DNA of 59,966 nucleotides, taken from NCBI GenBank assembly GCA_003427395.1, contig BFEA01000259.1:1752763-1812728 (forward strand). The letters run 5' to 3'. Under the pieces are notes generated by a model. The model was given only the letters and a program-made list of their open reading frames with translations. It had not been told where the DNA came from and searched no databases. A program made the translations under genes and the position numbers. Position 1 is the stretch's first letter; every line of letters starts with the position of its first letter. Source of the DNA: Chara braunii (taxonomy: Eukaryota; Streptophyta; Charophyceae; Charales; Characeae). Below are positions 31,577 to 40,890 of the stretch, piece after piece.

Positions 31577-32371
31577 GATTCTTTGTCCTTTTTATCTCCA
31601 TGTCTTTCCGAACATCCATTGAAGGAAAAAAAAAGTAAAAAAAAGAAGGAATCCTGGGACAGCATTAGCAAGAAGACCTTAGCCAGTAGTCTGAGGGGGA
31701 GAACGACTCACCCCCCCTATGATCAGGGCGGTGGTTAAATGCAACATCAAATTGGCAATATCGGCAGATTGGGAACTCCGGGTGCAGAAGATAGGCTGTA
31801 CGGCTAAAGCAGTAAAATGGTTTCGTACCAGATGGGGGGCTTTTGATGACCTGTGTACTGCTGCCTCGCAGGGGGGAGCCTTCCCCACCTTGTTTTTTTC
31901 TGACTTCTTTTTGTGACTTTTGAACTTGTGATATAGAGTAAATGTGAAGTTTAGATTTTGTGTACATACGTGTTAGTAGGTGGGATGGGGAGAAGTGTAT
32001 GATGATGTATAATGGTAGGTCATGTCAGTGGATGAGTGGGTTGTGGGAGTTTACACAAATGGGTAGGAGAGGGTTGCATTTTACCACAATACATTGAAGT
32101 GTGGACTGAGTAGCTCAGTAATTGAGTTGTTGTGTGTTCGGTTACTCAGATAGTATAGGGTTGCTACTATAGAATGGTAGCCTTTTTGTGCTTTTCTTTT
32201 TTTTCTTTTTTTTTTCTCTTTTTTTTTCTTTTTTCATTTTCTGTTACTTTTGTAAACTTGGGCCCTGTGGTACGGGGGGGTTGGGGTCTCACTGGTTGGA
32301 CGACTGTGGCTGGGGATGGGACTGGCCAGGAGTGCCTCTCTCCGCCCTATTCCACCGCAGAATTCATGTGA
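31577..32371. other. Gene-less stretch
   Basis: No recognised gene. A weak tRNA-like string (GGACTGAGTAGCTCAGTAAT) near 32104 lacks a convincing B box at the right spacing. Confidence 0.4.
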
Positions 32372-32455
32372 GGGACGCCAGGCCCCTTTCCCGGTCTAAA
32401 TTGAATACAAAAAAAAAGGAGCTCTCTTTAAAAAAAAAAAAGAAAAAAAAAAAAA
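32372..32455 (+). mobile_element. Diverged SINE-like fragment
   Basis: GGGACGCCAGGCCCCTTTCCC, then AAAAAAAAGGAGCTC and a long A-rich tail. Middle part missing. Confidence 0.5.
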
Positions 32456-32561
32456 GAAGAAGACCTTAGCCAATATTATTCTTTGCAATGCAACAACACG
32501 GCCAATGTAGGCTGCCGGGAGGAAACAGGGGAGGTGCAGCAACTGCCCACAGTGCTGGGCA

Positions 32562-32666
32562 CTACCGTCTTCACCCAAATAGAATGCCCTCGCTGTATAT
32601 CTACACCGAAAGTTGCCCCAAACACAGTTCTAATGGCCAGGCGTTCTATACGGGTGAAGACAGCAG
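32562..32666. mobile_element. Hairpin MITE-like element (105 bp)
   Basis: CTACCGTCTTCACCCAAATA left arm and TTCTATACGGGTGAAGACAG right arm; centre ACCGAAAGTTGCCCCAAAC. Arms are complementary with a few mismatches. Confidence 0.75.
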
Positions 32667-32849
32667 CACTATTGGTTATCCCTCGCAGGCATCTAAGTCT
32701 TAACTAGGTTTTTTTGTTATTTTTTTACATGCAGTGAACATGGTGTGAACTAGATTGAGATGCAAAGAAATGCAGAAAGATTCTTGTTTGGGATGTAACC
32801 GGGCTTCTAGAGAAGCATGCAGCCGACACCATAAACGTCCACGTTATAG

Positions 32850-33165
32850 TGTGAAATTAGTCTTTGCTTTCAAGCGTTTTTCAATGTGGCCACAGTGTGG
32901 CCGTTAGATGTTCAGATTGCATAGCCAACTGCAGAAGGCCATGCTTTTTTTTTCTTTTTTTTTTTAACCAAAAGCCGGAGCAGCGTCACTAGGCGGGGTG
33001 ACAAGCGCATCCTCCCCTAGTGCACGATCCGGTTGCTCCAATCTATAAGTGGGAATATTGTGAAATTAGCCTTTTGTTTTCGCGTGTTTTTCAACATGGC
33101 CACAGTGTGGCCGTGAGATGCTCACCCAAAAAAAAAAAAAAAAAAAAAAAAAGAAGAAGAAGATG
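32850..33165. repeat. ~75-bp direct duplication
   Basis: GTGAAATTAGTCTTTGCTTT, TTTTTCAATGTGGCCACAGT and GTGGCCGTTAGATG recur at about 33060-33121 as GTGAAATTAGCCTTTTGTTT and TTTTTCAACATGGCCACAGT. An A-run separates a third short piece, AGATGTTCAGATCGCATGGC (33161). The piece between them contains GGGTGACAAGCGCATCC. Confidence 0.65.
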
Positions 33166-33489
33166 TTCAGATCGCATGGCCGGAACAGGTGCATACTCGA
33201 GACTATTTAAACCCTTCAAAAAAAAAAAAAAAAACTATTTAAACCCCGCGAGTGGGACTTAGCCCTGGCTATGCTTGCCCATCCCGACATCACCGTGATG
33301 AGGGGCTGGTACAGCTTCCCTCTCGCACCAACGACACTGCGGTGGGGTGCAAACTTTGCCCAGGGATTGGGGAGAGGTATTGGGGGGGTTGGCGAGTGTT
33401 CCCTGGTATTGTATATACAGTACAGCTATGAAGGGATGAGAAGAAAAGCTAAAAAAAAAGGCAAAAAAAGTTAAAAAAAAAAAAAAAAA

Positions 33490-33586
33490 CCGGAACGATA
33501 CATATACGATCAAGATGGCCCCTGCGCAAGGCTGATCAACTCTCTGGTAACAGTTACATGCCATTCAAAAAAAAAAAAAAAAAAAA
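33490..33586 (+). pseudogene. U6 fragment fused to unknown sequence with poly(A)
   Basis: CCGGAACGATACATATACGA, TCAAGATGGCCCCTGCGCAA and GGCTGATCAAC follow U6 from its ACAGAGA region (mutated to ACATATA) onward. The sequence then leaves U6 and runs CTCTGGTAACAGTTACATGC to an A20 tail. A further A-run lies upstream. U6 joined to another transcript and a poly(A) is the classical form of a LINE-made chimeric retropseudogene. Confidence 0.7.
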
Positions 33587-34073
33587 TGCCTTTACCAAAC
33601 CATTCAGCCACACGGGCTACATCGCACGGGTGCGCTTTTATTTCTTTTTCTTTTTGTGCTAATCCTCTGTGTATAGTTCAGCATTGGAAAGCATGCTGGA
33701 ATTACCCTGTGGCTCACGGGTAACGGGTTTTCAACCTTTTTTATTCCCTGTTTTTGCTGGACCTCGTTGTGAGGGTGACGTTTCTCTGCGTTTCCGCGTG
33801 GGCCCCCCCGCACTTACGTGGCTGCGTGCTTGGCAGTGCGCCCCCCACCCGACGCTCTTGTCCCTTTTTTTTTTTTTTTTTTCCGTCCACACAGACTGCC
33901 GCGTCTATTTTGGGGGGCTACAGTCCCGTTGCTTATCACGGGCAAGCATAGTCTCAAGATTCTGGGGGGGTACAATCCGGACGCTACTGTCTTCTTTTCC
34001 CTTCCCTTTTAAATATTTTTTTTTTGTTTTGAAAAGGGCAACAGCCTTCAGATATCATCGATCAACTGACCGG

Positions 34074-34250
34074 CCTCAGGGGCGTGGTCCCACTAGCAAA
34101 GAGGATCAGATCGAATGCCCGAATCTGGACAAGGTTATGGAGATGTGCAGGAAATCGAGATTGAACTGCTTTTCTGCATCTGTGCATAAAACACATCCAG
34201 ATTCAGGAGCTCTATCCTATCCTCTTTGCTAGTGGGACCTCGCCCCAGGT
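34074..34250. mobile_element. ~177-bp element with terminal inverted repeats
   Basis: The left arm CTCAGGGGCGTGGTCCCACT and AGCAAAGAGGATCAGAT is mirrored by the right arm ATCCTCTTTGCTAGTGGGAC and CTCGCCCCAGGT. A second inner pair, CGAATCTGGA and TCCAGATTCAG, extends the stem. Non-coding; a MITE of a third type. Confidence 0.8.
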
Positions 34251-34315
34251 AATTCAGAATTTTATTTCATTTTTGTTCCGACTCTCTTGTCTTTTTCCCT
34301 TGTTATTTCACAAAT

Positions 34316-34378
34316 GCTCCAATCTATTAGTGGGGAGCACCACGTGCTGGGAACCAGGCCCAGTGGGGCAAGCGTCCC
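34316..34378 (-). mobile_element. SINE-like fragment, minus orientation
   Basis: Minus strand: GGGACGCTTGCCCCACTGGG, CCTGGTTCCCAGCACGTGG, TGCTCCCCACTAATAGATTG. A small insertion (TTGCCCCA) splits the GGGACGCTGG box. A 3' partial copy also lies at 35280-35312. Confidence 0.65.
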
Positions 34379-34569
34379 TTATAAGAATACATTGAGAAAT
34401 ATTTCAGAAAACGTCTCCGAATAAGATATCCAATTCCTGAACAACTCCTAACCTCACTTCTTTTCTTTTTTTTTTTTTTTTTTTTTCTCCAATTATTTTG
34501 CAATTAAGGGCCCACTTCTACCAGACCCCACATTCCAAGCGGCGCTATAGACCCAACCAAAACCATCCT

Positions 34570-34890
34570 TAGCTGTCCTGTTATCTATACCAGACCTCTA
34601 CCCTGCCCCACGCCCCCAACATGCTAGGCTACAGGGCAGCACGACCCAGCCCAGCTCCGACCATCCTTGTTCTGGCAGCAGCCCCCAGTTAGCCCCTGGA
34701 TTGTCTTCCACCCTCGACAACTCTCCAGATCTCTGACAGCTTCCCAGATCTCTGCCCAACCGAGCTCCGCGCCACTGGATTGGCTTCCACCCTGGTCAAA
34801 TCCCCAGATACCTCTACAAGGCCTATTGCGTCCGCATTCGAACTTGGGTCTGTATTTCAACGGTCTGTGGGTGTACCGAGATAGCCTCAC
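34570..34890 (-). repeat. CCCTGTAAC-type repeat module, inverted
   Basis: Read on the minus strand this carries GGTCGGAGCTGGGCTGGG, GTGCTGCCCTGTAGCC, AGAGATCTGGGAAGC and AGGGTGGAAGACAATCC, the same order as units in blocks A and B but in the opposite direction. Confidence 0.6.
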
Positions 34891-34899
34891 AAACCGCCC

Positions 34900-36104
34900 G
34901 ATTATGAATGTATATAACCTAAGTTGTCAAAAAAAAAAAAAAAAAAGGTTGGTTTTGGGGTCTGGTACTGTCGCAATTGGGGGTTGTGTGCTGGGGGGAA
35001 GGGGATATCTCTCAAGTGCAGCCCACGGTACGGTAGCTCGAGTGAAACAACGCCCCCAAGTTCCACCGGATAGGTCTTTTTTTATCTGTGAAGGGGAGTG
35101 GAGTGATGGATATCCCCTCCGCTTTGGTGTGGGTTGTGTTTTTTTTTTTTTGAAGCTGCCTTCTCCTCATCGGGGGACAGCCATATATGTTCCTCTCACC
35201 TCACGTATTTTGAACTGGCGTTCTGCCATGTCATGGAACATTTACGCGATTTTTTTTTTATATTATTTTTTTGGACAAAAGCTCCAATCTATTCGTGGGG
35301 AGCAGCACGTTTACGCGATCCGCACCAAGCTAAGCAAAAAAAGAAGAAGAAAAAAGGCCACACCAACTGCTGGCCGAGTCGTTGTCAAGGCCAAGCATAG
35401 CGCACCGCGGCCGGACCCAAGTACTTATCCACAATACGGCTATTCATCCGGCTATACGGATGTACATCGGGCTATATGGCTATTCATGCGCCTGTCCGTC
35501 TGGCTATATGGCTATCCATGTGCCTATCCATCCGGCTGTCCAGCCTTGTGGATGGGATCCATAGCGCTCCCTGACCTTATCGTCTTCACTTGACTTGGGA
35601 TTGAACTCACTACCTGTTTATTAACAGTTAGTGTGTACCATTTATTTTTATTTTTTTTTAACAAAAGGCGACCTTCCCGGTATCATCCGGGCACTCCGGC
35701 CCGGTTCATACCGCGGTTGCTATTACATGTGTGTACCATTCTGCCATATGAGCTGTTGGTGGATCCATGCTGACGGATTATTGCCTGGCAGGTCCCACTT
35801 AGGCCCTCGCTGCACTACATAACACTCTACATGCATTTGGACGCCTTCTAGACAGGATGCATTCGAAGTGTTGGACTCATCCCAACGCAACTGGTCCAGA
35901 TAGCTTCCAGATGCATGTTGTGTACTGGAGCGATCGCGCGCCAGCGCCCAGATGGAGCAGCAAGAATCAGGATACATACCGCACTAGACATCCCACAAAC
36001 TATATTACAAATGACGACATGCTATAGTGAGTCTCAACCTGACGATATACATAAATATGTATATAATATATAATGTATATATCATACACATAAATAAATA
36101 TATA
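34900..36104. other. Gene-less stretch
   Basis: A 308-codon + strand frame crosses 34667-35593, but its content is repeat-derived and poly-Lys/Phe, so I do not call it. Near 35430-35550 a GGCTATATGGCTATCCATG-like unit repeats several times. Confidence 0.45.
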
Positions 36105-36682
36105 TATCGTCAAACAGAACTGCCCGGTAAACCGTAGGCAGAGAGGGAGAAGAGGACAAAAAACAAGGGGCTGTGACAAACTGTTTCGTCGGAGTTTCAC
36201 CGACTCATCAGGAGGCTGAACCCTCCACAGTCTGCAAAGTTCCCTAATTGATAACACTGTAAGTGATAATCCCACTTCACTCCGGTTATATCTATATATC
36301 TATATATCTATATATATCGTATATATATTTATAGATATATCGTCAAACAGAGCTGCCCGGTAAACCGTAGGCAGAGAGGGAAAGAGGACAAGAAACGAGG
36401 GGCTGTGACGAACTATTACATATGTATAGTCTATAAACTCAATACTAATCACTTGTTTTATTTATTTTTATAGTTATTTATTTCAATCTATCTTATTTTT
36501 ATATTTGATTATGATTCTACAATCAATTCATTCATTTGAATGATTTTATTGTAATTGGGAACAATCTTTTTTATGACATATATATCGTCAAACACAGCTT
36601 CCCGGTAAACCGTAGGCAGAGAGGGAGAAGAGGACAACAACGAGGGGCTGTGACAAACTGTTTCGTCGCCGTTTCACCGAAT
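36105..36682. repeat. Three dispersed copies of an ~80-120 bp unit
   Basis: Copies at about 36105-36230, 36338-36415 and 36583-36682 share TATCGTCAAACAGAACTGCC, CGGTAAACCGTAGGCAGAGA and GGGGCTGTGACAAACTG. The first and third continue to TTTCGTCG...TTTCACCGA. TATATA-rich spacers separate them. Confidence 0.8.
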
Positions 36683-36776
36683 ATTTATATATATATATAT
36701 ATATGCTCTGATATTATGTGACAACATATATATATATATATCTGTTTGTGACGATATATATATATATATATCGTGT

Positions 36777-36820
<44 letters not shown>

Positions 36821-37440
36821 CACACACACGCACACACACACACAGAGAGTAAAGTACCTTCACACACACAAACGCACACACACGCGCACTCTGCCTTCAG
36901 ATTGTCTTTTGACATTCAAGGCGCGTTACTATACTAATGTAAAGCGCCATACGCGTCTTAATGAATCTGTTTCGCATACAGTCTGTTTGATCCTCAAACC
37001 CAAATTCGGCGACAGGGAACATCCCCCGGCAATGGGAGAGTCAGCGACGAGGCGATGTTAATAGCGCGCCTGTCGCTCAAGTGTGAGACGCAGGTCGCGT
37101 GCAGGTTATCAGATTGCTGAGCAGGTCCTTTCTCCTTTTTGGGGTGGGTGACCAATCCTGTCGCTCAAGTGTGTGAGACGCTGTTCCACGAGATCACCTC
37201 TCTTTGCAACACGGAACTGAGTTAGGGCCCTCTTCAAACTGGGACCTTTTGATTGCATGTACGACCACGTACATCTAGAAAACTGAATCTCATCGCATAT
37301 ACGGTCAGTTACATCCAGAAAATTGCTAGCGTGAGTATATGACGCGTTATCTGCCGTCAGAATAGCGCCGATATAGAATGTCGCACACCGTGACCAATCA
37401 GCCCGTTCAAATGAACATCGATCAATCAATCAATCAATCG

Positions 37441-37475
<35 letters not shown>
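36683..37475. other. Microsatellites and gene-less DNA
   Basis: (TA)n tracts lie near 36690-36770, (CA)n near 36780-36845 and an (ATCA)n tract at 37418-37475. CCTGTCGCTCAAGTGTGAGACG occurs twice (37069 and 37158). No gene. Confidence 0.6.
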
Positions 37476-37476
<1 letters not shown>

Positions 37477-37809
37477 GCCGTCAATCATTCAATACTTAAC
37501 CACGCAATCAATTCAATCAGTCAATTAATCACCCCTTTGAGCATTTAACTAAAAGCTTGAGTAAAAATGCAGCACCAACTCATTTTTTGCCTGGATAGCA
37601 CACAGGCACTACTGTCAATATGGGTTCAGCTAATCACGAAAATGCGCGACACTCATTTGTTCCAGGGTAAATGGTCGCACCGATAACCAATCAAAAATTA
37701 GCCGACCAATTACTAGATCGTTTAACGAGATCAATCTATGTGCTTTCCAAAGGCGTACCACCAATCAATTGATCGATCAATAAGATCAATCTCTCTCCTT
37801 TCCAACGGC

Positions 37810-37922
37810 CTACGGTCTTCACCCGAATAGAACGCCCGGTCATTATCGCTGCATCTGGACTGAAAGTTGGGTCAAATGCAGCTATAATGACCGGGCGTTC
37901 TATTCGGGGGTGAAGACGGTAG
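37810..37922. mobile_element. Complete hairpin MITE-like element (113 bp)
   Basis: Left arm CTACGGTCTTCACCCGAATA, GAACGCCCGGTCATTAT; right arm ATAATGACCGGGCGTTCTAT, TCGGGGGTGAAGACGGTAG. The stem of ~45 bp is nearly perfect around the centre GGACTGAAAGTTGGGTC. This is the best-preserved member of the family in the window. Confidence 0.88.
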
Positions 37923-38029
37923 TCCAGCTACGAGAATGAAAAACTACTGGTTGGCGAAACAGTCACTCGTGCCGGTTTCTCGCCCGCGTCATTTTCCTCC
38001 ACGCTTCAAAACTTCCTAATGCTCTATCC

Positions 38030-38330
38030 ATCCATCCATCATCAATCCATCCATCCTACTCATCATATTCATCCTATCCAGCCACCCACCCTCCTCCTCC
38101 TCCTCCTCCTCCACCTCCTCCTCCCTTCAACTAATGCTCCATTCAATTCACCCATCCATCCATCCACCCATCCATCCCCCTCCCCATGTTTGCTTTGTCT
38201 TTATATATGCTTACCTTGTCACTGTCAAAGATCTCTGTACTGACGATGCACTGTCCCCTCCACCCATCCATCCATCCATCATCCCAACCATCCACCCATC
38301 CCCTCGCTTTTGCACCTGCTCTTTGCCGGT
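38030..38330. repeat. (CCAT)n and (CCT)n simple repeats
   Basis: Irregular CCATCCATC and CTCCTCCTC tracts fill most of this stretch. Open frames across it are rich in Pro, His and Ser and are not genes. Confidence 0.75.
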
Positions 38331-38526
38331 TCGATCCTATCCGTACCTATCAACGGACGGACGATCGGGAAGACTGAATTGAAGGAGGGATGCACACAGC
38401 GGACAGGTAGGTGTGAAAGACGTAAAAGCACATAGCTTTCCTTTGGTCAAAAAAGGCGCGAAAGCAAGTTCACAATCAACTACGAGCCTGATATGCCATC
38501 AACAGAAGGCGAGCGAGCGAACGATC

Positions 38527-38676
38527 AATCGCAACTTCAAAGAGGCCACGTGTAGAAATCGCAACTTCAAAGAGGCCACGGGTAGAAATCGCAACTTCAA
38601 AGAGGCCACGTGTAGAAAAAGCAACTTCAAAGAGGCCACGTGTAGAAAAAGCAACTTCAAGGAAGCCACGTGTAGA
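38527..38676. repeat. Five 30-bp tandem units carrying CACGTG
   Basis: Exact 30-bp period: (A)AATCGCAACTTCAAAGAGG, CCACGTGTAGA. CACGTG (G-box core) is present at 38547, 38607, 38637 and 38667; the second unit has CACGGG. The array lies 1.4 kb inside intron 1 from exon 1. The repeat is seen directly; any regulatory role is inference. Confidence 0.85.
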
Positions 38677-38692
38677 AAAAGCAAATCTTTCA

Positions 38693-38841
38693 GGACGCTG
38701 GACTCGGTTTCCAGCAGGTGAAGCTCCCCACCAATAGACCGGAGCAACCACTGCCGGGCTTGCTAGCGAGGGCTGCTCATATCACCCCCGCTAGCAGGAG
38801 ACGCCTGACGTTATCCCCCCCCCCAAAAAAAAAAAAAAAAG
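38693..38841 (+). mobile_element. SINE-like element, long form
   Basis: GGACGCTGGACTCGGTTTCC, AGCAGGTGAAGCTCCCCACC, AATAGACCGGAGC, a weak hairpin and a C10-A16 tail. Confidence 0.7.
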
Positions 38842-39021
38842 ACGCCCATATAAAGATAGAATGGACAAACACGCTTATTACTTATATTATATCGCCAAAG
38901 AAATAAGAGAAAAGTCAGATGCTTCGTTCGTACTTGTCTCCCCCCCCCTCCTCCCCGCCTAATCTAACTTAATTTTCTTCTTTGAGAATCTTTGAATTAC
39001 TAGGTGACAATTGGCCGGGAC

Positions 39022-39520
39022 CTCTACTCCACTCCTACTTGTCCCACATCTTGCCAAGTCCTGTCCTCCCTTTCCAGCAACGAGCCACCTTACATCCCTG
39101 ACAGACTGCCTCTACTCCACTCCTACTTGTCCCACATCTTGCCAAGTCCCTCCCTCCCTTTCCAGCAACGAACCACCTTATTGGAACATCCCTGATTAGA
39201 CTGTTCATCTCACCGTTTGCCAATTTTTCGTATTTTAACAACTTTCCCGCTCTCTTCGTTTGCTGGCGTTTGCTTGTCGTTCCCATCCTCTCCTCAGTTC
39301 TTCCCTCCTCGGCGTCGTCTCGTCCTCCTCCTCCCTCCTCCTCTTCCCTCCTCCTCGTCCTGCAGCAGATCCATCTCTGGCACCAAGTTGCTCTAGCTTG
39401 TTCCCCATCCTCTCCTCAGTTCTGCCCCCTTCCCGTTTCCTCTCCTCCTCGGCGTCGTCTCGTCCTCCTCCCCCCCCCCTCCTCCTCTTCCCCCTCCTCC
39501 TCCTGCAGCAGATCCATCTA
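39022..39520. repeat. Two local tandem duplications
   Basis: A unit of ~90 bp with CTCTACTCCACTCCTACTTG and CCTTTCCAGCAACGA occurs at 39022 and 39111. A unit of ~120 bp with CATCCTCTCCTCAGTTCT, TCGGCGTCGTCTCGTCCTCC and CTGCAGCAGATCCATCT occurs at about 39285 and 39405. The following stretch to 40020 is purine-rich DNA with no gene. Confidence 0.75.
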
Positions 39521-40036
39521 GCTTGTTCGACAGGCTAGAAATGGTTTTCAATCGCTGCTCTTTCCTCGATTTAGGAATTACGCCAAGCAATTTGGGATGA
39601 GCTTTGTTACGGAACCTGCTTTCGCAACTGGAACCACCCTTCCCCACGTTCCCCCCCCTCCCTCCAAAGGGGACAAAAAAAGGGAAATAAGATGAAGAAG
39701 GGGGAAAAAAAAACTGGAACAATGAAATGAAAACGAAAGGGAAAAAAACGGGAAAAAAAAATGAAAAAAAAATGAAAAACAGGAATAAGAAAAGGGGAAG
39801 GAAAAGGAAAAGAAGAAAACGGCGAGCAAAAGGGGGAAACCAGAGTTAAAAAACTAAACAGAAAAACAGACGAAAATAAAGGGAAAGAGAGGGAGGAGGG
39901 GGGGAGAGGACGCGAAAAACAAGGGAGAGCAAAAAAAAGGGGAAAACAAGTTCAAAACGAGGAGTGGGGGGGTGGCGGGGGGGGGGGTGGCGGAAGGAAA
40001 AAAAAGCAACTTCGGCGAGAATGCCCGACCACTCAC

Positions 40037-40423
40037 CGTAAGGTCTCTCCCAACATCTTGGCCATCCAGGAGTGAGGAGTCCTGTCGCCATGAGATGCGA
40101 TTCGTCGGAGGTAGTCTACCCGACCGCTGCGCCTCCAGGTAGAGCAGCCCCTTGCTGAGTGCGTCCCCATACTGAGCAAGGGGTACCTTACCGCTAACGA
40201 AGGGAGCCCGGGACCCCGAACTCGGTGGCGACGGCGCAGGGCGAACCACGTTATGATCTTCATTTTTGCTCTTATCCTTCTTGTCCATGGCTTTGACCAA
40301 AAAGACGGCGCCAGTGACGATACCCGCAAGAGCAACGACAAGAATCAGGCCAGCGATAGTGAAACACTTGGCCTTCCGGTTGCCATTCTGCTCACCGGAA
40401 TCCATATCCAGATCTTGAGCCAT
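40037..40423 (-). CDS. GH9 endo-beta-1,4-glucanase, exon 1 (KORRIGAN-like N-terminus)
   Basis: The exon encodes 129 residues. Residues 1-20 form a polar cytosolic tail. Residues 21-43 ([20 protein letters not shown] and onward) form one hydrophobic anchor, followed by [11 protein letters not shown] Pro/Ser linker spans 60-80. Residues 84-129 begin the GH9 domain with [37 protein letters not shown] and DVGRDLT. An anchor plus GH9 defines the KORRIGAN class, a type II membrane endoglucanase acting with cellulose synthase. The start at 40423 has an excellent context (CCGCCATGGC) preceded by a CT-rich leader. An in-frame upstream ATG at 40609, also in good context, would give an 82-residue tail, closer to land-plant members. 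The donor ACG|GTGAGT follows at 40036. The second exon is 36 kb away at 3823-4035. Confidence 0.88.
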
Positions 40424-40855
40424 GGCGGTGGAGGAGGAGGAGGAGGAGGAGGGGGGAATGCGGATCTTGCGAGAACCAACAGGCGGGCCGGATGCTCCGT
40501 CGGGCGCTGTCCGCTTTTGGTACGCGAGCGGTCCCTGACCCACTCGCTCACCAAAAGCTGCAGACAGCACTTTGCCACTGCATCCTGGATGGGACGAAAT
40601 GGGATCCATAGTCCAGCGCTCCAGCAGCCGCTATCGCTACTGCTACAGTAGGCTGCTAAGGTTTTTCGTCCGGCCAAGGGCAAGCCGGTGGGGGGCGTCC
40701 TGTGGGCTCCACTCGGCCCCGCCCGGACACCGCCACCGGAAGAGGACGAATCTCAGGAGACAAAACTCCTACATACCCACCGTTGATCGGCATAATCTAC
40801 GGCAACAAAAATGTGATTTTGCCGAGAGAACATCACATTTCTCGTCTCCTCCACC

Positions 40856-40890
<35 letters not shown>
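40424..40890 (-). promoter_or_regulatory. Probable 5' leader and upstream region of the GH9 gene
   Basis: Immediately upstream of the chosen start, the minus strand is a CTCCTC repeat, common in plant-lineage leaders. The frame stays open to an ATG at 40609, so this part is either leader or N-terminal extension. No convincing TATA box is visible before the artefact at 40891, so the promoter cannot be placed. Confidence 0.4.

Larger units (their letters stand above)
4036..40036 (-). other. Intron 1 of the GH9 gene, 36,001 bp
   Basis: Bounded by a GTGAGT donor at 40036-40031 and a TTTTCAG acceptor ending at 4036. Splicing gives ...DVGRDLT|GGYYDAGDN..., which reads through the contiguous family motif (land-plant members have DL-V/S-GGYYDAGD), so no exon is missing between them. 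The intron is filled with LINE, SINE-like, MITE-like, chimeric pol III and tandem-repeat DNA described below. Unknown assembly error could change its length: there are gaps at 17970-18067 and 26524. Confidence 0.85.

Noticed and set aside
32104-32155. tRNA gene
   Set aside because: The GTAGCTCAGT string resembles a D-arm, but there is no T-arm/B box at the right distance.
34667-35593. 308-codon + strand frame
   Set aside because: It starts within an inverted CCCTGTAAC repeat, passes through A- and T-runs and SINE fragments, and has no coherent domain.
37418-37475. Possible CRISPR-like or iteron array (ATCA repeats)
   Set aside because: It is a simple tetranucleotide microsatellite in a eukaryotic genome without spacers.
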